This document shows, in pieces, positions 35,659 through 47,782 of a stretch of DNA of 64,000 nucleotides. Source of the stretch: Paramecium octaurelia (Eukaryota > Ciliophora > Oligohymenophorea > Peniculida > Parameciidae); contig CAJJDP010000088.1 in NCBI GenBank assembly GCA_905182995.1, positions 81,381 to 145,380 on the forward strand, written 5' to 3'. Numbering within the stretch: the first letter of the stretch is position 1; every line of letters begins with the position of its first letter. The notes beneath the pieces were generated by a model. The model had not been told where the DNA came from, searched no databases, and was given only the letters and a program-made list of their open reading frames with translations. Both the position numbers and the translations under genes were made by a program.

Positions 35659-36317
35659 AATGAATATCAAAATATCGTAATATATATAGATAAATCATAT
35701 AAAATCACTCTTATTTTTATCAAGTTGTTAATTTTATGAGTTGTTGGGTGAAATCTTGATGTATAATCAATTACGATGATCATTTAGATAATAAAAAATA
35801 ATCTCTTATGGAATGAAATTTTGGATAAGGTATATCATTCCAAGTAGAATATTTTTATCTTATTTTCTTATATACACCTTTTGAATATTAGATTATCTAC
35901 ATCATAAATTCAAATTATAAAATTCCATATTAATGGATAATTAATGAAGCATTGATTACTGAATAGATCTTAGACATGAAAATTATTTGATTTAACGAAG
36001 CTAGTTGAATTCATTGAAAATTTTTATTTATGAGTCCTGATTTAGATTATAAACTAATAAGTTGGTTCAATTATCAAATACTTTGCTTACCAAGATTTTT
36101 AAACTTTATCAATTGATATTGTACATATAAATGACCAAAATTAGAATCGTATATCTAAATGTACTACAACACAATAATATTGTTTGGAATTTCCTCAGAT
36201 AGTATACATTACATTTACTTACTCAAATTTGACATTATTAGAGAAAAAGAGTGAACAAATTTGATTTGAATTGATTTATTTGTGATAGTTTATAAAATAG
36301 ATTGTAATGTATCATTA
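35659..36317. other. convergent intergenic region with a candidate small gene
   Basis: 659 bp between the stops of the PX-WD40 gene and the carboxypeptidase gene. It is A+T-rich; apart from the small spliced minus-strand ORF listed separately I see nothing in it. Confidence 0.5.
35902..36235 (-). CDS. candidate small spliced gene
   Basis: From ATG at 36235 the frame gives 101 aa if one 28-nt GTATTT...TAG intron is removed; both exons are then open and the length is a multiple of three. Content is ordinary (IVLQYIQIYDSNFGH; QDSQIKIFNEFNQLRQ), faintly like a WD40 fragment. It may be a small gene or a remnant. Confidence 0.3.
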
Positions 36318-37530
36318 TCATTATTATTATTGTTATGCTTATCTTTATTCAGCTACTCTGTTTAATGATAACGTTATAGCTTAGGTCCAATTTTCAACAT
36401 AGAAGTCGTATTAATCCTTCTCTTCAGGATTGAAATATTTGAAACATTCATCAGGTGGCATTTCCTTACTAATAAATTAATAAGAGGGAAGTACGTTGAG
36501 GTTGCGGCAAAACAGGAATGATCTCTTAGCAATTAATCTAATTTTTCTTCATCAGTGATTCTATGTTTATTATGAGAAGATTGAACTTCTAAAAATTTAG
36601 TGGCATGTTTTTTAGTTCTAACATCTAAACCTCCATGATAGATTTCAAATGTAAATGAATAAGGTATCTAAAAGGGATACTATAAATAGTTTACTTTCAA
36701 ATCATCATAAGCGTAATCCATGGAGGTACCTGGAGATAGATATCCTATTTCATGACCACAAGATCCCATTTTACAAGTTTCACAATGCTTCTCTCTAACT
36801 TCTGTAAGAATTTCCATCATACTGGAAATGTTTTCAGTTGCTAAAGTTAGAATTGATGTTTACGTTATTCTTTGCTATAAGCATAGGGAGTAAAAAGTGC
36901 TAGGGTTCCAGAGTGAATGGAGAAGAAGACGTCTGGAGAGAATTTCTTCAGTTCATCTCTCACTGTTTAGGTTTCGGCTTCAGAAAAAGCAAATGGTCCA
37001 GGGGCAGTTCTTACCATTTCTGGATCATGATCCTGAGTAATTAGTGTAATATACTTTAGACCAATGAGATTTGTAATTACGATTCAAATCAACTCCATTT
37101 TCATTCTCTCTTTTACAAAAATCACCAGATTCGACTTTCTCTCTGGATAGTGGATTTACATTGACTATCATTCTTAATTCATAATTATCCTTAACTGATT
37201 TCATTTCCTCATTTTGACTGCAGAGTTTCTTAACAAAATGTAGACCCGTTTCTGGAGAAATTAATTCTCTTGCATGTTCTCCAAAAAGTACAAAACCCTT
37301 ATTTGGTTTATTCTAATTTTTGTTTAGGGTGACCATTGACAATTTAGGAAAATCTCTGACCATTTCCATTTCTACTCCATCGCACTTTTCAATGGCTTAT
37401 GCAATTTCAATATAAATATCCTAAAGTGGAAGTTTGAATAGAATAATACTGTAGAACGATGATAGAATGATGGAAATTCAAGGCAATAAACAATTGTAAA
37501 GCTCATTACTAATAGAATGAGATTGTTCAT
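36318..37530 (-). CDS. secreted zinc carboxypeptidase (M14)
   Basis: 370 aa with four introns (29, 22, 23 and 26 nt). A signal peptide (MNNLILLVMSFTIVYC) leads into the catalytic domain. Zinc ligands are in FGEHARELISPETG (HxxE) and FFSIHSGTLALFTPY (His); substrate binding residues are in NVNPLSREK and GVDLNRNYKSHW; the catalytic glutamate is in FTFEIYHGG. It removes C-terminal residues from peptides outside the cytosol. It has no pro-domain of the pancreatic type, as in other short protist members. The C-terminal tail is Gln-rich. Confidence 0.94.
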
Positions 37531-37899
37531 TCTTTTATAATTTATTATACTTATTTATATATAAGTTTTAGGTAATGTTAAAGTTAGGGGATTTGCAAAA
37601 CGTTAGAAAATAGTTGCAACCATGAATATTAATTTGGAGATTGAGATTCAAATAGTTCATCACTTTAAAGATTTCAGTTTAACATGGATAACTAGATGTA
37701 ATATAAGATTGCTAAAGAAAGAGTTATCTAATATCTTATCTGATTCCATAATTATTTGATAATATTCTTTATAAACCAAAGCTATTAATTTATTGCAAAT
37801 AAAAAACAAAGAAGGTAATTAATCAGCAATTAAAAATAAATACATGTTATTGTTAATGAGGATGTTTTAGATAAAAAGATCAAAATTATTAAATTACAA
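37531..37899. other. intergenic region, nothing seen
   Basis: 369 bp between the carboxypeptidase start and the stop of the next minus-strand gene. It is A+T-rich with no ORF or repeat that I can support. Confidence 0.5.
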
Positions 37900-39446
37900 T
37901 CATCCTATTGATTGAACAAAATTATGAGGAAAATATCCTTTAAGTTAATTCTTATCTTCTCCATACCACCATCCATTAGTTGTTTTCTTTAGCAATTTAA
38001 TTTGATCTCCTTTCTTAAAGCTTAAATCTATATCCTATCAATATGACTAAATAACTTTACTTTTTGTGCTTTATAATCATACTTTGCAATCACATATTAG
38101 CAATTAACTTACGAGTTTTCCTTATTTCTTTTAGTTAATTTGCCTTATTCTCTTAATACTTACTAATCGATCTGAGTCGTTTCATCCTCATTGGTTTATT
38201 TAAATGATTGAAAATAAAATGAATTTTCACTAGTCTCTTAAGTAACTCTCTTAGCTGCATTTAATTGTAAAGGTAATTAATTCATGTCTTTATTTAAAAT
38301 TCCTTATTTATCTGTTATTTCTAGGTCTGTAAAATAAGGGCTACCAATTTAAGTGTCACCATTGTTTAAAAATTAATTAAATTGTTCTTACAATGATACA
38401 TTTTTCAAAGGTTTAGGAGAGTCATGAGGCGGGGATGTGTTGTTTGTTGTTAAAATTTAATGTTTTGAAGCATTGTGGCTTTTATTTCGAAAGGATTACT
38501 CTGAGGATTAATTAAACTTTAGAGATTCAACAGTCATAAAGAATCCATTTACATCAAATTCTTCTGGTAATAGACAATTCCTTAAGGCAGGCAAATTGAG
38601 ATTTTATGTTTTTGAAATGAAATCCAAAATAAAGGCAGTTGAATGCTTCGACAACTAGATAAGAGATTCATAAGCAAATATCAATTAGGGTTGGAAGTGT
38701 TCCACGATTTTCTAGAAAAAGGATAAGAACTCTATGCAGATTAAACAATTATCACAAATAAACGATTTCAAGCCATTATTGATTGCAATTTAATCCTACA
38801 ATTGTTTAGTTAGGGATTCAGTTTTCTTTTGTTCATTCTAAAGAGTGAATTTCATTGTTTTCATCTATTAAATTTGATCGTTTATATTGATCAATTGATT
38901 CTGATAGAGTTGGCGTTCTTGTTGTAGATTTTGATTGAGGTCTTTATTAGTTTACTCCAATATTTATTACTTCTTTTTCAAATCATTAAGACTTAATTGC
39001 AATTATATTGATAACTCCTTCAAATCATAATTTTCTTAACGAATTTTCTCATAATAATCATCTTTATTAAGTATATTCTCAATAATCATGTTGGCCATGG
39101 CATTGCTAGAATTGAGGAAGTGAGCATCTTATTCTGTAATAAGATTAAAATTCAATTTTCTGGTACTTTTCTATTTTTGTGGTGTCGTGTTTGGTGATAC
39201 AGATTTGGTTTATCCCTGATTAACTTATGCATTTTCTAGTATTTACAATAGTTCTTATTTTTTATTTAACTATCTCTTTGATTCTTTTTTGTTGACATTT
39301 GAGATCTGAGTTTAAAGTTATGATGCTGATTTTTAATTAACTGGTAGTATGCCATCAACGCTCTTATTTAAGTTCTGATGTTTTGAGAATGCTCCAGGTT
39401 AGATTTGAGTTTTATTATTAGGCACCAATTTCTAAAGGGAATACAT
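37900..39446 (-). CDS. coiled-coil protein with C-terminal SH3 domain
   Basis: 506 aa with one 26-nt intron inside the SH3 domain. The N-terminal 110 residues are polar and disordered, residues 110-215 form a coiled coil (DYYEKIRQENYDLKELSI onward), and a second polar linker follows. The SH3 domain at the extreme C-terminus has ALYDY-like IAKYDYKAQ, LSFKKGDQIKLL, the conserved NGWWYGE and GYFPHNFVQ. SH3 domains bind proline-rich partners; an adaptor at actin, endocytic or cortical sites is inferred. Confidence 0.9.
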
Positions 39447-40921
39447 TTTAAATTTAATTATCGTTATATCATAAATATATATTATTTAGCTTTGATTAAA
39501 CTCAGTTGACCTGAAAACATTAACACTTATATTAGATCAATACTGATTTGATTTCCATACCATCTTTAATTATTGTCATTGATTTATATCATGATTGAGA
39601 AACTCCGATATTAATATCATTAGTATCGATATAATAAATGATTTCCAAATATTGGTTCCTTTATTAAAGGCTCATAAGTCAAAATGAATGGGATTAATGT
39701 TGCTCTAGAAGGTGTGAAAATCAAATAATAAAAGTAAATTAAACTTTCAAGTTACTGCCTTAATATTGCTCCAATTTAGAGTTACGTATCGATGACAATC
39801 AATTAACCTTTTGCAATTTGATTAAAATTTAGCATTTAAAATTAAATGATGAAAGATTAGTAAATCTTAATTTATAATTATCAACTAAATCCACATTTTT
39901 GAGAATACATGACCCTTCTGTTATTCAATTTAATGACTCTCTTAATGATTACTCTGTGAAAAGATATTAATATTCAGAAATTCACCCTCAAATAGTAATT
40001 TTTCATAGATTAAACTAATAAATAAAATTATTTGCTTATTTGATGTAAGATCATTTAATAAACCAATTAAAAAGATCTCTCATATTCATTGGCTTTCAAA
40101 TTACCTTAAATACCATTTTGCCATAGCTAAATAGCTTTGTATCTTAATAAGTATATTGTGTATAAAATTGATAACTGATTCAATGAATGTGACAATCCAA
40201 TATTCAAATCTTACCCACTCTAAAATTCATAAATAATAAGCAACTCTCTGAAACAGAGAACGCTCCTTCAAACTTCTTAATTTTAATTATTAATTTCAGA
40301 ATTTATTGTTCTCGTCATATACCAAATTACTCTTTTCAATTAAGGATTCCTTTAACCATACTGACCTTTTGTATTCTTTATGTTTAACTTCACATCGGGT
40401 TCAAGAGTACTCATTTACATATCATATTCAATTCTGGGCAGAAATAACTCCCAATTTCTTAATGAATCAAAGAATACTGAATTATACCTCTTTCATCAAG
40501 ATCGATTACCAAATGTGCTTCTCCTGATAATTTATCAAGCGCTTTAATCAGCGATGCTAGATTTTTGATACTAAAACAATGAGATAGTCATAATCAGCTT
40601 TTAAGATTATGAATTCCTCAACGTTCTTTTGAAATTCTTGATTAAATTCTTCATTTTCTAGGACAGATTGAATTTTGATTTATGCAGTTGTAGTTGCTTG
40701 AAGAGACAGTTCGTTTTTAACAGCCTCCTACTTTGATTAGGTTGAGATTGTAGATGCTTGATCAAAATATTACAATATTATTAAAATTGAAAGGTTTAAA
40801 GTGAGTTCTAATATGAGATCATGTTAAACTGAATTGAATGACATAAATAAATGATACGCAAAGAGTTAATGATTAAGAAAAAAAGGGAAAATCGTATCCA
40901 AATATAATATAATTAATTTAA
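39447..40921 (-). pseudogene. unresolved, probably decayed gene
   Basis: A 1.5-kb gap with clearly protein-like stretches on the minus strand but no continuous gene. It opens with an ATG frame from 40845 (LQATTTAQIKIQSV, then VEEFIILKADYDYLIVLV), continues in a second frame (LIKALDKLSGEAHL), then, across a plausible 20-nt intron, FFDSLRNWELFLPRIEYD, and later a long open stretch in 39980-40270 (LYTIYLLRYKAIQLWQNG). Some frame changes fit introns, others do not. I count at least three breaks. No family is recognised; a host gene copy in decay is the simplest reading. Confidence 0.45.
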
Positions 40922-41958
40922 ATGGCTGGAGAGAAAATTTAAGGATAGGGGAAACGCAAGTGTCAACCGAGATGCCCAGAGCATTAGTTCAATCTCCATC
41001 CAAAAAGTTTAAAGTGTTGGTTAAAGTAATCAACTAACATCGATTTCTGTCCCTTGTACAATGATGCTGTAACAGATATATAATATAATGTTTAGCTGGC
41101 CTGTTTTCAAAATATCGTTCCAGTCTTTAATTAAGATGAACAATAATGTTTGCCTGGTTTCATTTTAGAAGTAGACAGGGTAAGAATTGGTTGTATATTA
41201 TTTCAATTAGAATGACTACTTGAAAAGCATGCAAAAATACAAGGAGGATCATCAAAGAAAGATACAAGAATACACGATGAAGAAGACTAAGTTGGTAATA
41301 TATTTAGTAAGGTTTAGTAAATTCCGAAACCAGGTCGTAAGCATAGGTATTGTGGAGTGTGTCGTAAACCTTATGCAGATTACTTGGAAGTATTATTGTT
41401 ATCTCTAAAACTTAGCACATAAAATCTTCGGATCACATCAATTGCTTTAACAGACATGACTTTGTTCATGTGATTCTAAAAATAATTGATGAAGATTATA
41501 AATCAAGAGACGAAAATAAAATTTAAAACGACTCCAGCACCTACACTCCAAAAGCAGTGATGCCTAAAAAGAGAGGTCCCAAGCCCAAAGTTCAAGTCGA
41601 GCAAGGAGAACCAAAAAAGAGAGGGAGGAAACCCCTTGAACCTCAGGCAGCAAAGCGAATTAAAACCTAACCACAAATGAGAGAAGTATTGATGCCAGTG
41701 CGACAACAATAACCCCCTCCACCACCTCCTCCTCCTCCTCAGACATACTTCCCTCAGCCATACTACTTTTAATATCATCATCTAAATCAGATGATTCAAT
41801 ATGGGGCATTGCAAATACCACCGCAATTTCGTGTTGGTTTCCCATTCCAAATGCCAGTTGTCGCTGATATGCAAATGGAAATGTAATGCGAAGATATGAG
41901 TAACTTATTCAATTACCTTAGTTGTAGATGGTAAAATAGAAGATCGTCCTCAATTTGA
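40922..41958 (+). CDS. DBF4-type zinc-finger protein with AT-hooks
   Basis: 318 aa with three introns (31, 23 and 26 nt). A DBF4-type zinc finger spans the third junction: YCGVCRKPYADYLE then HIKSSDHINCF gives the C-x2-C...H-x5-H arrangement with the usual YxxLxxHxxS spacing. Two AT-hook-like patches follow (KKRGPKPK, KKRGRKPL), then a polyproline run and a Gln/Met-rich tail. In Dbf4 this finger helps bind and activate Cdc7 kinase at replication origins. The N-terminal BRCT-like region and motif M of true Dbf4 are not seen, so orthology is uncertain. Confidence 0.8.
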
Positions 41959-42063
41959 TTGAATATTATAATAATTATTATATTAAACACCTAAATAAAA
42001 CCATCCCAAATTATTTCTTCACATTTTTGTGCAAATCAACCTCAACACACACTTACTACATTA

Positions 42064-44966
42064 ATGTTTCATAAAAATAACCATAATGGAGCCTACACAA
42101 ATCGCATGATCTTGCACAAGAAATAGCTCAACTTGTCCACAGAAACATTCATATGGATGAACTTCGTCAACATCCTCACAGGGATACTTCAAAACACCAA
42201 CACCCATCTCATTTTTGAACCCACTGAAATATATTTGGCAGGTATTCCCAATATCGATATGGCTTAGGCAACGACGAAGAATAATTGCGTGTTGCACAAT
42301 TCAAAATAGAATACATAGCCTAGTAGGAATTCAAAATGATCTATGTGATGAAGGATCGCCGAACTCACATTTCCTACAAACCCTACACATCCATATTCTA
42401 CTCTAAAAACTACAAAGAACTCTATACCAAATACAGGGGAACCTGCTTGTTTGTTAAGGACAAGTTGATTAAGGAATAGCGTCAATTGCAGGAGCAAACT
42501 GGATATCTGAAGGATTTCGATCTGGAACAATATGAGTCCTTTGTGGTTGCCTGGATTCCCAAGAGAAAGGAATAAAAAATTACGCAATTAATTCAGAGCT
42601 GGATCACTGAGTACAATCAATCCATTAATTTTACTCCCAAATACGAATTGAGACCAACGATTAATCGAGATTATTTTAATGATGCGGATCCCCTCCAGTA
42701 AATTGCCATGACTTATATTGATTTTATTCATTTCTATTCAGAGAATGATGTCGAGTAATTCCAATTACAAAATAAAATCCTTATTAAATTGGTTGATGAT
42801 GGATGGAAAATTCAATTCAAGATCTATTCATCCAATCTACTCTATTGTAAATAGGCTTAACAAAACATAAGTGATTTTTTGAATTAACAATCGTTGGAAT
42901 TGTTCAACATGGAATTATTTGATTTGTGTGAAGATTTTGACAAGTTCATTGAAGATTTGGAAGGAATATTGAAGAAAAAGTGCAATCAAACAGTTAGATT
43001 GTATAAACTCAATTCAATACTATCCCTAGTGAAGGAGATTGATCGAAGGTTTGACACCAAAATTCAAAACTATGTGTTCAGTCTAGGATTTAAATAATGT
43101 TTGTTTTTTTCTAAGTAAGGAGACAACGCCTTGGCTTTCAAAATAATTAAGGATCTTATTGATTTAAGGTTAAAATTTAATCAAATAATGAAGAATAAGC
43201 AGTTGGAGATCTCTTAATTATCATAATCATTTCAAAGTTGCAAATCTACCTTGTTATATTCTCAATACGGTAAGTCTGGCATCATGCCTTAATAACCAAA
43301 AGAGAAGGAGTTTGTCTCTTCATAATTATTTCCTTAGGAATGGAGAGGCCAATCAACGCTTCCAGATTTCACTTCTAAATATTGTGAAAACAAACTTAAT
43401 TCAAGTATTCATATAGACTTAAAATCAGTAGTAGCTTTGTAAAATGCCTAATAGGGCCAACATCAAAGCAGTTTTTCGAGTGATCAAAAGTCGAGGGCAT
43501 CTAAGGAAAATATTCAGTAGCCTTGCAGAATTTTAATGAATGATTAGTAATAACTAAATTAATCAGCATATCAAAATGATGGAACATTAAACTCAATGGA
43601 ATCTTTTAGAAAGAATTATGATAGTCTTGATAGCAGTGAAATCAGTGACATAAATGAATTGCAGGAGTTTTGTCACGAAATCTCATCATAGTAGAATAGA
43701 AATAAACACAAACATAAGAAAGTCGTTGAGGAGGAGAAGTTCATCTAATTGATTTCAATTCATCATATATCTTAGCAATTTATTCGGCAAGTGTTATAGT
43801 TGGGGATTGATAGGAAATCAATAGTGTATAAAGTGAAGGAGTCGACGGCATTGCATTTAAAAGATTGGGAATCAAGTTTAAGAGGTTATTTGAAGAGTCA
43901 AGATATTTAAGTCAATCAATTAGAATTGATTGTATGTGATGATTCGGTAACAATCAATACTAAACTGAATTATCAATAGGTATCTTCTATTTGTGATTCA
44001 TTTTTTGCAGGAACAACTTATGTTGTGATGCAATTGAGTAGAAATTCTGAGGATTTTAGGAATCAATTAAGGGATTCTTATCATATAGAATCAAAACAAA
44101 CCACATTCTAATAGACTGGATTAATTACTCAGAAGCAATATGAAGAATTGCAAGTTAGTGAAAGGGGTCGTTATTTGGCTATGGAATTGTATAATTATCT
44201 CTATTATGATACAAACATACAGCAGAGGGTTACTAAGTTAATCAATAGTCGTCTAAAGGAGTTGGATGAATCTATGCCGCTATCGGAAGTGTGCATTAGA
44301 AATAAGATTATTATTGTTTTGTCATAATCGCAATTAAACTACTTAGGAGAAAAGTATCAGGAGCTAGAGTGTAACAAGTTGATCAAATTTGGGAAATACC
44401 TCTCCAACACATTTTATTATGTGGAGATAGAGAACAACAGAGAATTACATGAGGATGCAGTGGAATAGCTTCGAAGGATTGGATAGGATGTGGTGGATGC
44501 TTACAGTAATAAGAAGAAGTAGAAGTACAAGAGTTAGCAGATAATTCAATTAAAATAGAACAGTTGGAAGTTATGCATATATTCTAACATCAGGAAGTTT
44601 TACTCTAAGTTAGTCAATGATCTTTTGGAGATGAAATACACTGAGAAGGAGTATCTCCAGATATTTTAAGCAGGAGTCAAATTGTCAGAGCTTTAAATAG
44701 ATTTGGGGAGATTCTAAATCAAGCAAGAAAGGGACATTAGTAAATTGGACTAAATGATTTTGGATGATTCGAATTGTAATGATAATCTTTATCTTAATTT
44801 AGATAAGTGTGTATCTCAGAAGATTGATCACCTCACGCCAGGGAACTATTTATCCATAGTAGTTAGATCTGAACAATTGCCAATTGAAAATGTGACTTAG
44901 CTATATCCTGAAACGAGTCTCATCAGGTATTCAATCTATTATTATCTTTTTTAGAGGTTATTTTGA
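42064..44966 (+). CDS. large orphan protein (958 aa), possible N-terminal KH-like fold
   Basis: Two exons separated by a 26-nt intron (42242-42267); the second is open for about 900 codons. The N-terminal 85 residues have a KH-like run (ILTGILQNTNTHLIF, then EIYLAG...LRVAQFKIEYI), which I regard as weak. The rest is helical and Ser/Gln-rich with VARIABLE linkers (for example 390-480) and no enzyme motif I know. No transmembrane segment or signal is seen. The frame is certain; the function is not. Confidence 0.75.
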
Positions 44967-45194
44967 AATCTAAGGGAGCTCTACCAAAAAATAATAAAAA
45001 CAAAACTTTTGAAATAATATAAATGCATATATATATATTCATTGTTAGAATTATTCTATACTACATATTCATTTAGAGTTTTGGAAGTCCATGAGATCGG
45101 TTTGAATGCAACAAATTTAATTATTTGATTGTTTTGGTGAATTCAAGCATTATGATTGCAGTTAACATAAGTTAATTTATAAAATATAATTAAA

Positions 45195-47177
45195 ATGACT
45201 GAACAATAGAACTTAAATGAAGATACTAATAGGAATCTGGGATAAGCTACTGCTAAAGTTGTTCCGAGAGGTTCAAAGGAGATCTCCAATATTTTTGGGG
45301 ATCGAAGGTCTTCATATAATATTGAAGGTTACGATCGCGTTATTGCAGATGAGTAAATTTGAACATCCTATGAAAGAATTACTGATTAGCAACATCAGGG
45401 AATCCCTTTGATAGATAAGGCAGTAATTGCATTAGTTTTGATATTCACTCTACTGGTCTTCATCAATTTCTCATTCACATGTAAAATCTTGTTGAAAAAA
45501 TAGCAAACGATGCTAAGGAGGATCCAGACATAGACAAGACATTATTTGTGACTAAAATTATAGAACTGGTCATACTAATTCTATTTGTTTTGGAAATATC
45601 AATCAGATGCTTTTAAAATGGTTTTATTGTATTATATTGTTCCGTGATCATAGACATATTTTTCAGATTGTTGGTCCTTTTTTGATGCCTTGATAATCGT
45701 TGCATCCATAGTCTTAATAGTTTTGGATCTGAATCTACAAGGCGATGCATTCACAACTATCAGTAAAGTGTTGAGAGGTATCTTCAGATTCTTGAGATTG
45801 TTTTTGGTGTTTAGAAAGGTAATAGTCTTAACTAACAAACAATAGTATAATCAAGTGAAAAAGATCAATAATTCTGGGTCAAGATACACTGTAAGATCGC
45901 CAGTTGAAAAAGTGATAGAGATAATGCGTGATCTGGCAGACTAGTTTGAAGATCCAGACATAATCAAGTAGTTAAATTGGGGAATCACTCATATTTCCAA
46001 TAATACTGTTTATGAACCAATTATCGAGGGGAGGAAAAGTGAAGCACTGGGTTGGTTGAATCAGCCTCAAAATTAATAGATGATGGTATCTTAGGAATCA
46101 AAGAGATCAAGTTCAATAGAGATTATCTTTTCGAATGATACAAAGTTGCCGGAATAATTAAGACAAGACTTCGCATAGAACATCCTCAATTTGGATTATG
46201 ATTACTTTTCTCTATTTGAAAAATATGATAGTGCCATCCTAACTCATTTGATGTGCTATTATTTTGAGAAGGAACATTTGTTTAGCACTCTAAAGATATC
46301 TCCAGATTCCTTTAAGAAATGTGTGGATCTATTGGGATCGAAATACCACAGAGAGAATCTCTACCACAACGTAATTCATGCTTTCGATGTCACACACACA
46401 GTGTATTTCTTTATTGAGAAATGCAATTTCAAAGAAATTGGCAAATTGACCAAGTTAGATTATTCAATACTGTTGCTCTCTGCAGCTGCCCATGATGTCG
46501 ATCATCCAGGATTGAATAACATCTTTTTGAACAATACAAGACATGAATTGGCAATGACTTACAATGACAAATCCTCGCTTGAACAACATCATGCTGCTAC
46601 TCTATTCAAGTATATACGAGAAACTGAACTGTTTACGAATTTCTCAATATCGGATTTCAAGTATTTCAGAGAAAAGTCTATAAGCATGATTTTGAGTACA
46701 GATAATGCAATGCATGGCAAAGGTATGTCTGAGAATGAGTTCTTTATTAGATTTCAATAAATTGAAGGCAAGATTGGCCTCGAATGACTTTGATCCAGGA
46801 AGCAAAGATAAAGGTATTTGCTTTGATACTTTGCTACATGCGGCAGATATCAGCAACCCCTTCAAACCTATGAAGAATTATGAGAAATGGACTTTCCGAG
46901 TGTTGGGAGAGTTTTGGCAGTAGGGAGACAGGGAGAAGGATATGGGACTTCCAGTGACTATGTTGTGTGATAGAAGAACAACCAATGTTGCAAAGAGCTA
47001 GATCGGATTTATAGATTTCATGGTATCTCTATTTAAGTGATCTAGGTATTACCTTACTATAATACTCTTCAATAGATTCTACCTGTGTTAGCTGAGTTTA
47101 TGGAATAGATTTCAGAAAACAAAAGGTTTTGGGCTGAACAAATTGAACACTATTAAACCCTTCTAAACACATAATGA
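45195..47177 (+). CDS. voltage-sensor-like membrane domain fused to cyclic-nucleotide phosphodiesterase
   Basis: 619 aa with five introns (24, 23, 25, 28 and 23 nt). The N-terminal 190 residues hold four hydrophobic helices; the last has regularly spaced arginines (KVLRGIFRFLRLFLVFRKV), as in S4 of voltage sensors, and the second includes the acidic LVILILFVLEISIRCF. There is no pore segment. The C-terminal class I PDE domain has YHNVIHAFDV, HDVDHPG (metal-binding HD), the third-histidine region LLHAADISNPFKP and the C-terminal FIDFMVLPYYNTLQ. It should hydrolyse cAMP or cGMP at a membrane, perhaps gated by voltage. Voltage gating is inference. Confidence 0.9.
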
Positions 47178-47224
47178 TTGTTTATCATGAATTTATTTAT
47201 TCTGTTTATTATAATTAATTATTA

Positions 47225-47782
47225 ATGTCTGGTAGTGATTCAGAACTTGAGATGGTACCCTTTGAGGTAGCCAAACAAGCTGAGATTGAGAGGAAAAAGC
47301 AAGTGGCCGAGCAGAAAACCTAAGCACACCTAAAAAAACAATAATAGAAGGAATAAATTAAGCAGAAAATTAAAAAGGATAAGGAAATATAATTGAAAGC
47401 CAAGCAAACCAATTTATTTGAAGACGAACCTCCTGAGCAAAGTAGTAGCACTCAATCACATTTCACTAACAATAAAATTGATGAATCCTTCCAAAGGAAT
47501 TTGAATGAAAAATTATCCGAGAAAGTTATTAAATCAATCAAAATGCCACAAATTTAATAGGCAACCACCATCCCCATTGAAATTAAATCCAAAAAAAGTA
47601 AGCTTTCCTTATCAATCCTCTTAGTCATCAAGAAATTCAATGAAAAAGTATCCATAGAGACCTTGGGAAGAGAAGTCAATCACAAGCTCAATTCTTAACA
47701 ATCCTTAAGTTTCCTAAAGCAACATTTAGTTGACAAACAACAGAGAGTGCCTCTATCCAAAATCATTTCAAAAAAAAAATGA
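47225..47782 (+). CDS. Lys/Gln-rich coiled-coil protein with 3n stop-free intron
   Basis: 176 aa if a 27-nt GTAAGC...TAG intron (47598-47624) is removed, 185 aa if it is kept; both versions are open because the intron is a multiple of three and lacks TGA. An acidic N-terminus (MSGSDSELEMVPFEV) leads to a Lys/Gln coiled coil (residues 18-60), then a more ordered C-terminus (IETLGREVNHKLNSQ, VDKQQRVPLSKIISKKK). It starts 47 bp after the PDE stop. A nucleolar or RNP-type protein is a guess. Confidence 0.7.

Noticed and set aside
42264-42587. Minus-strand ORF of 107 codons
   Set aside because: It is antisense to the first exons of the 958-aa orphan, which is longer and properly spliced.
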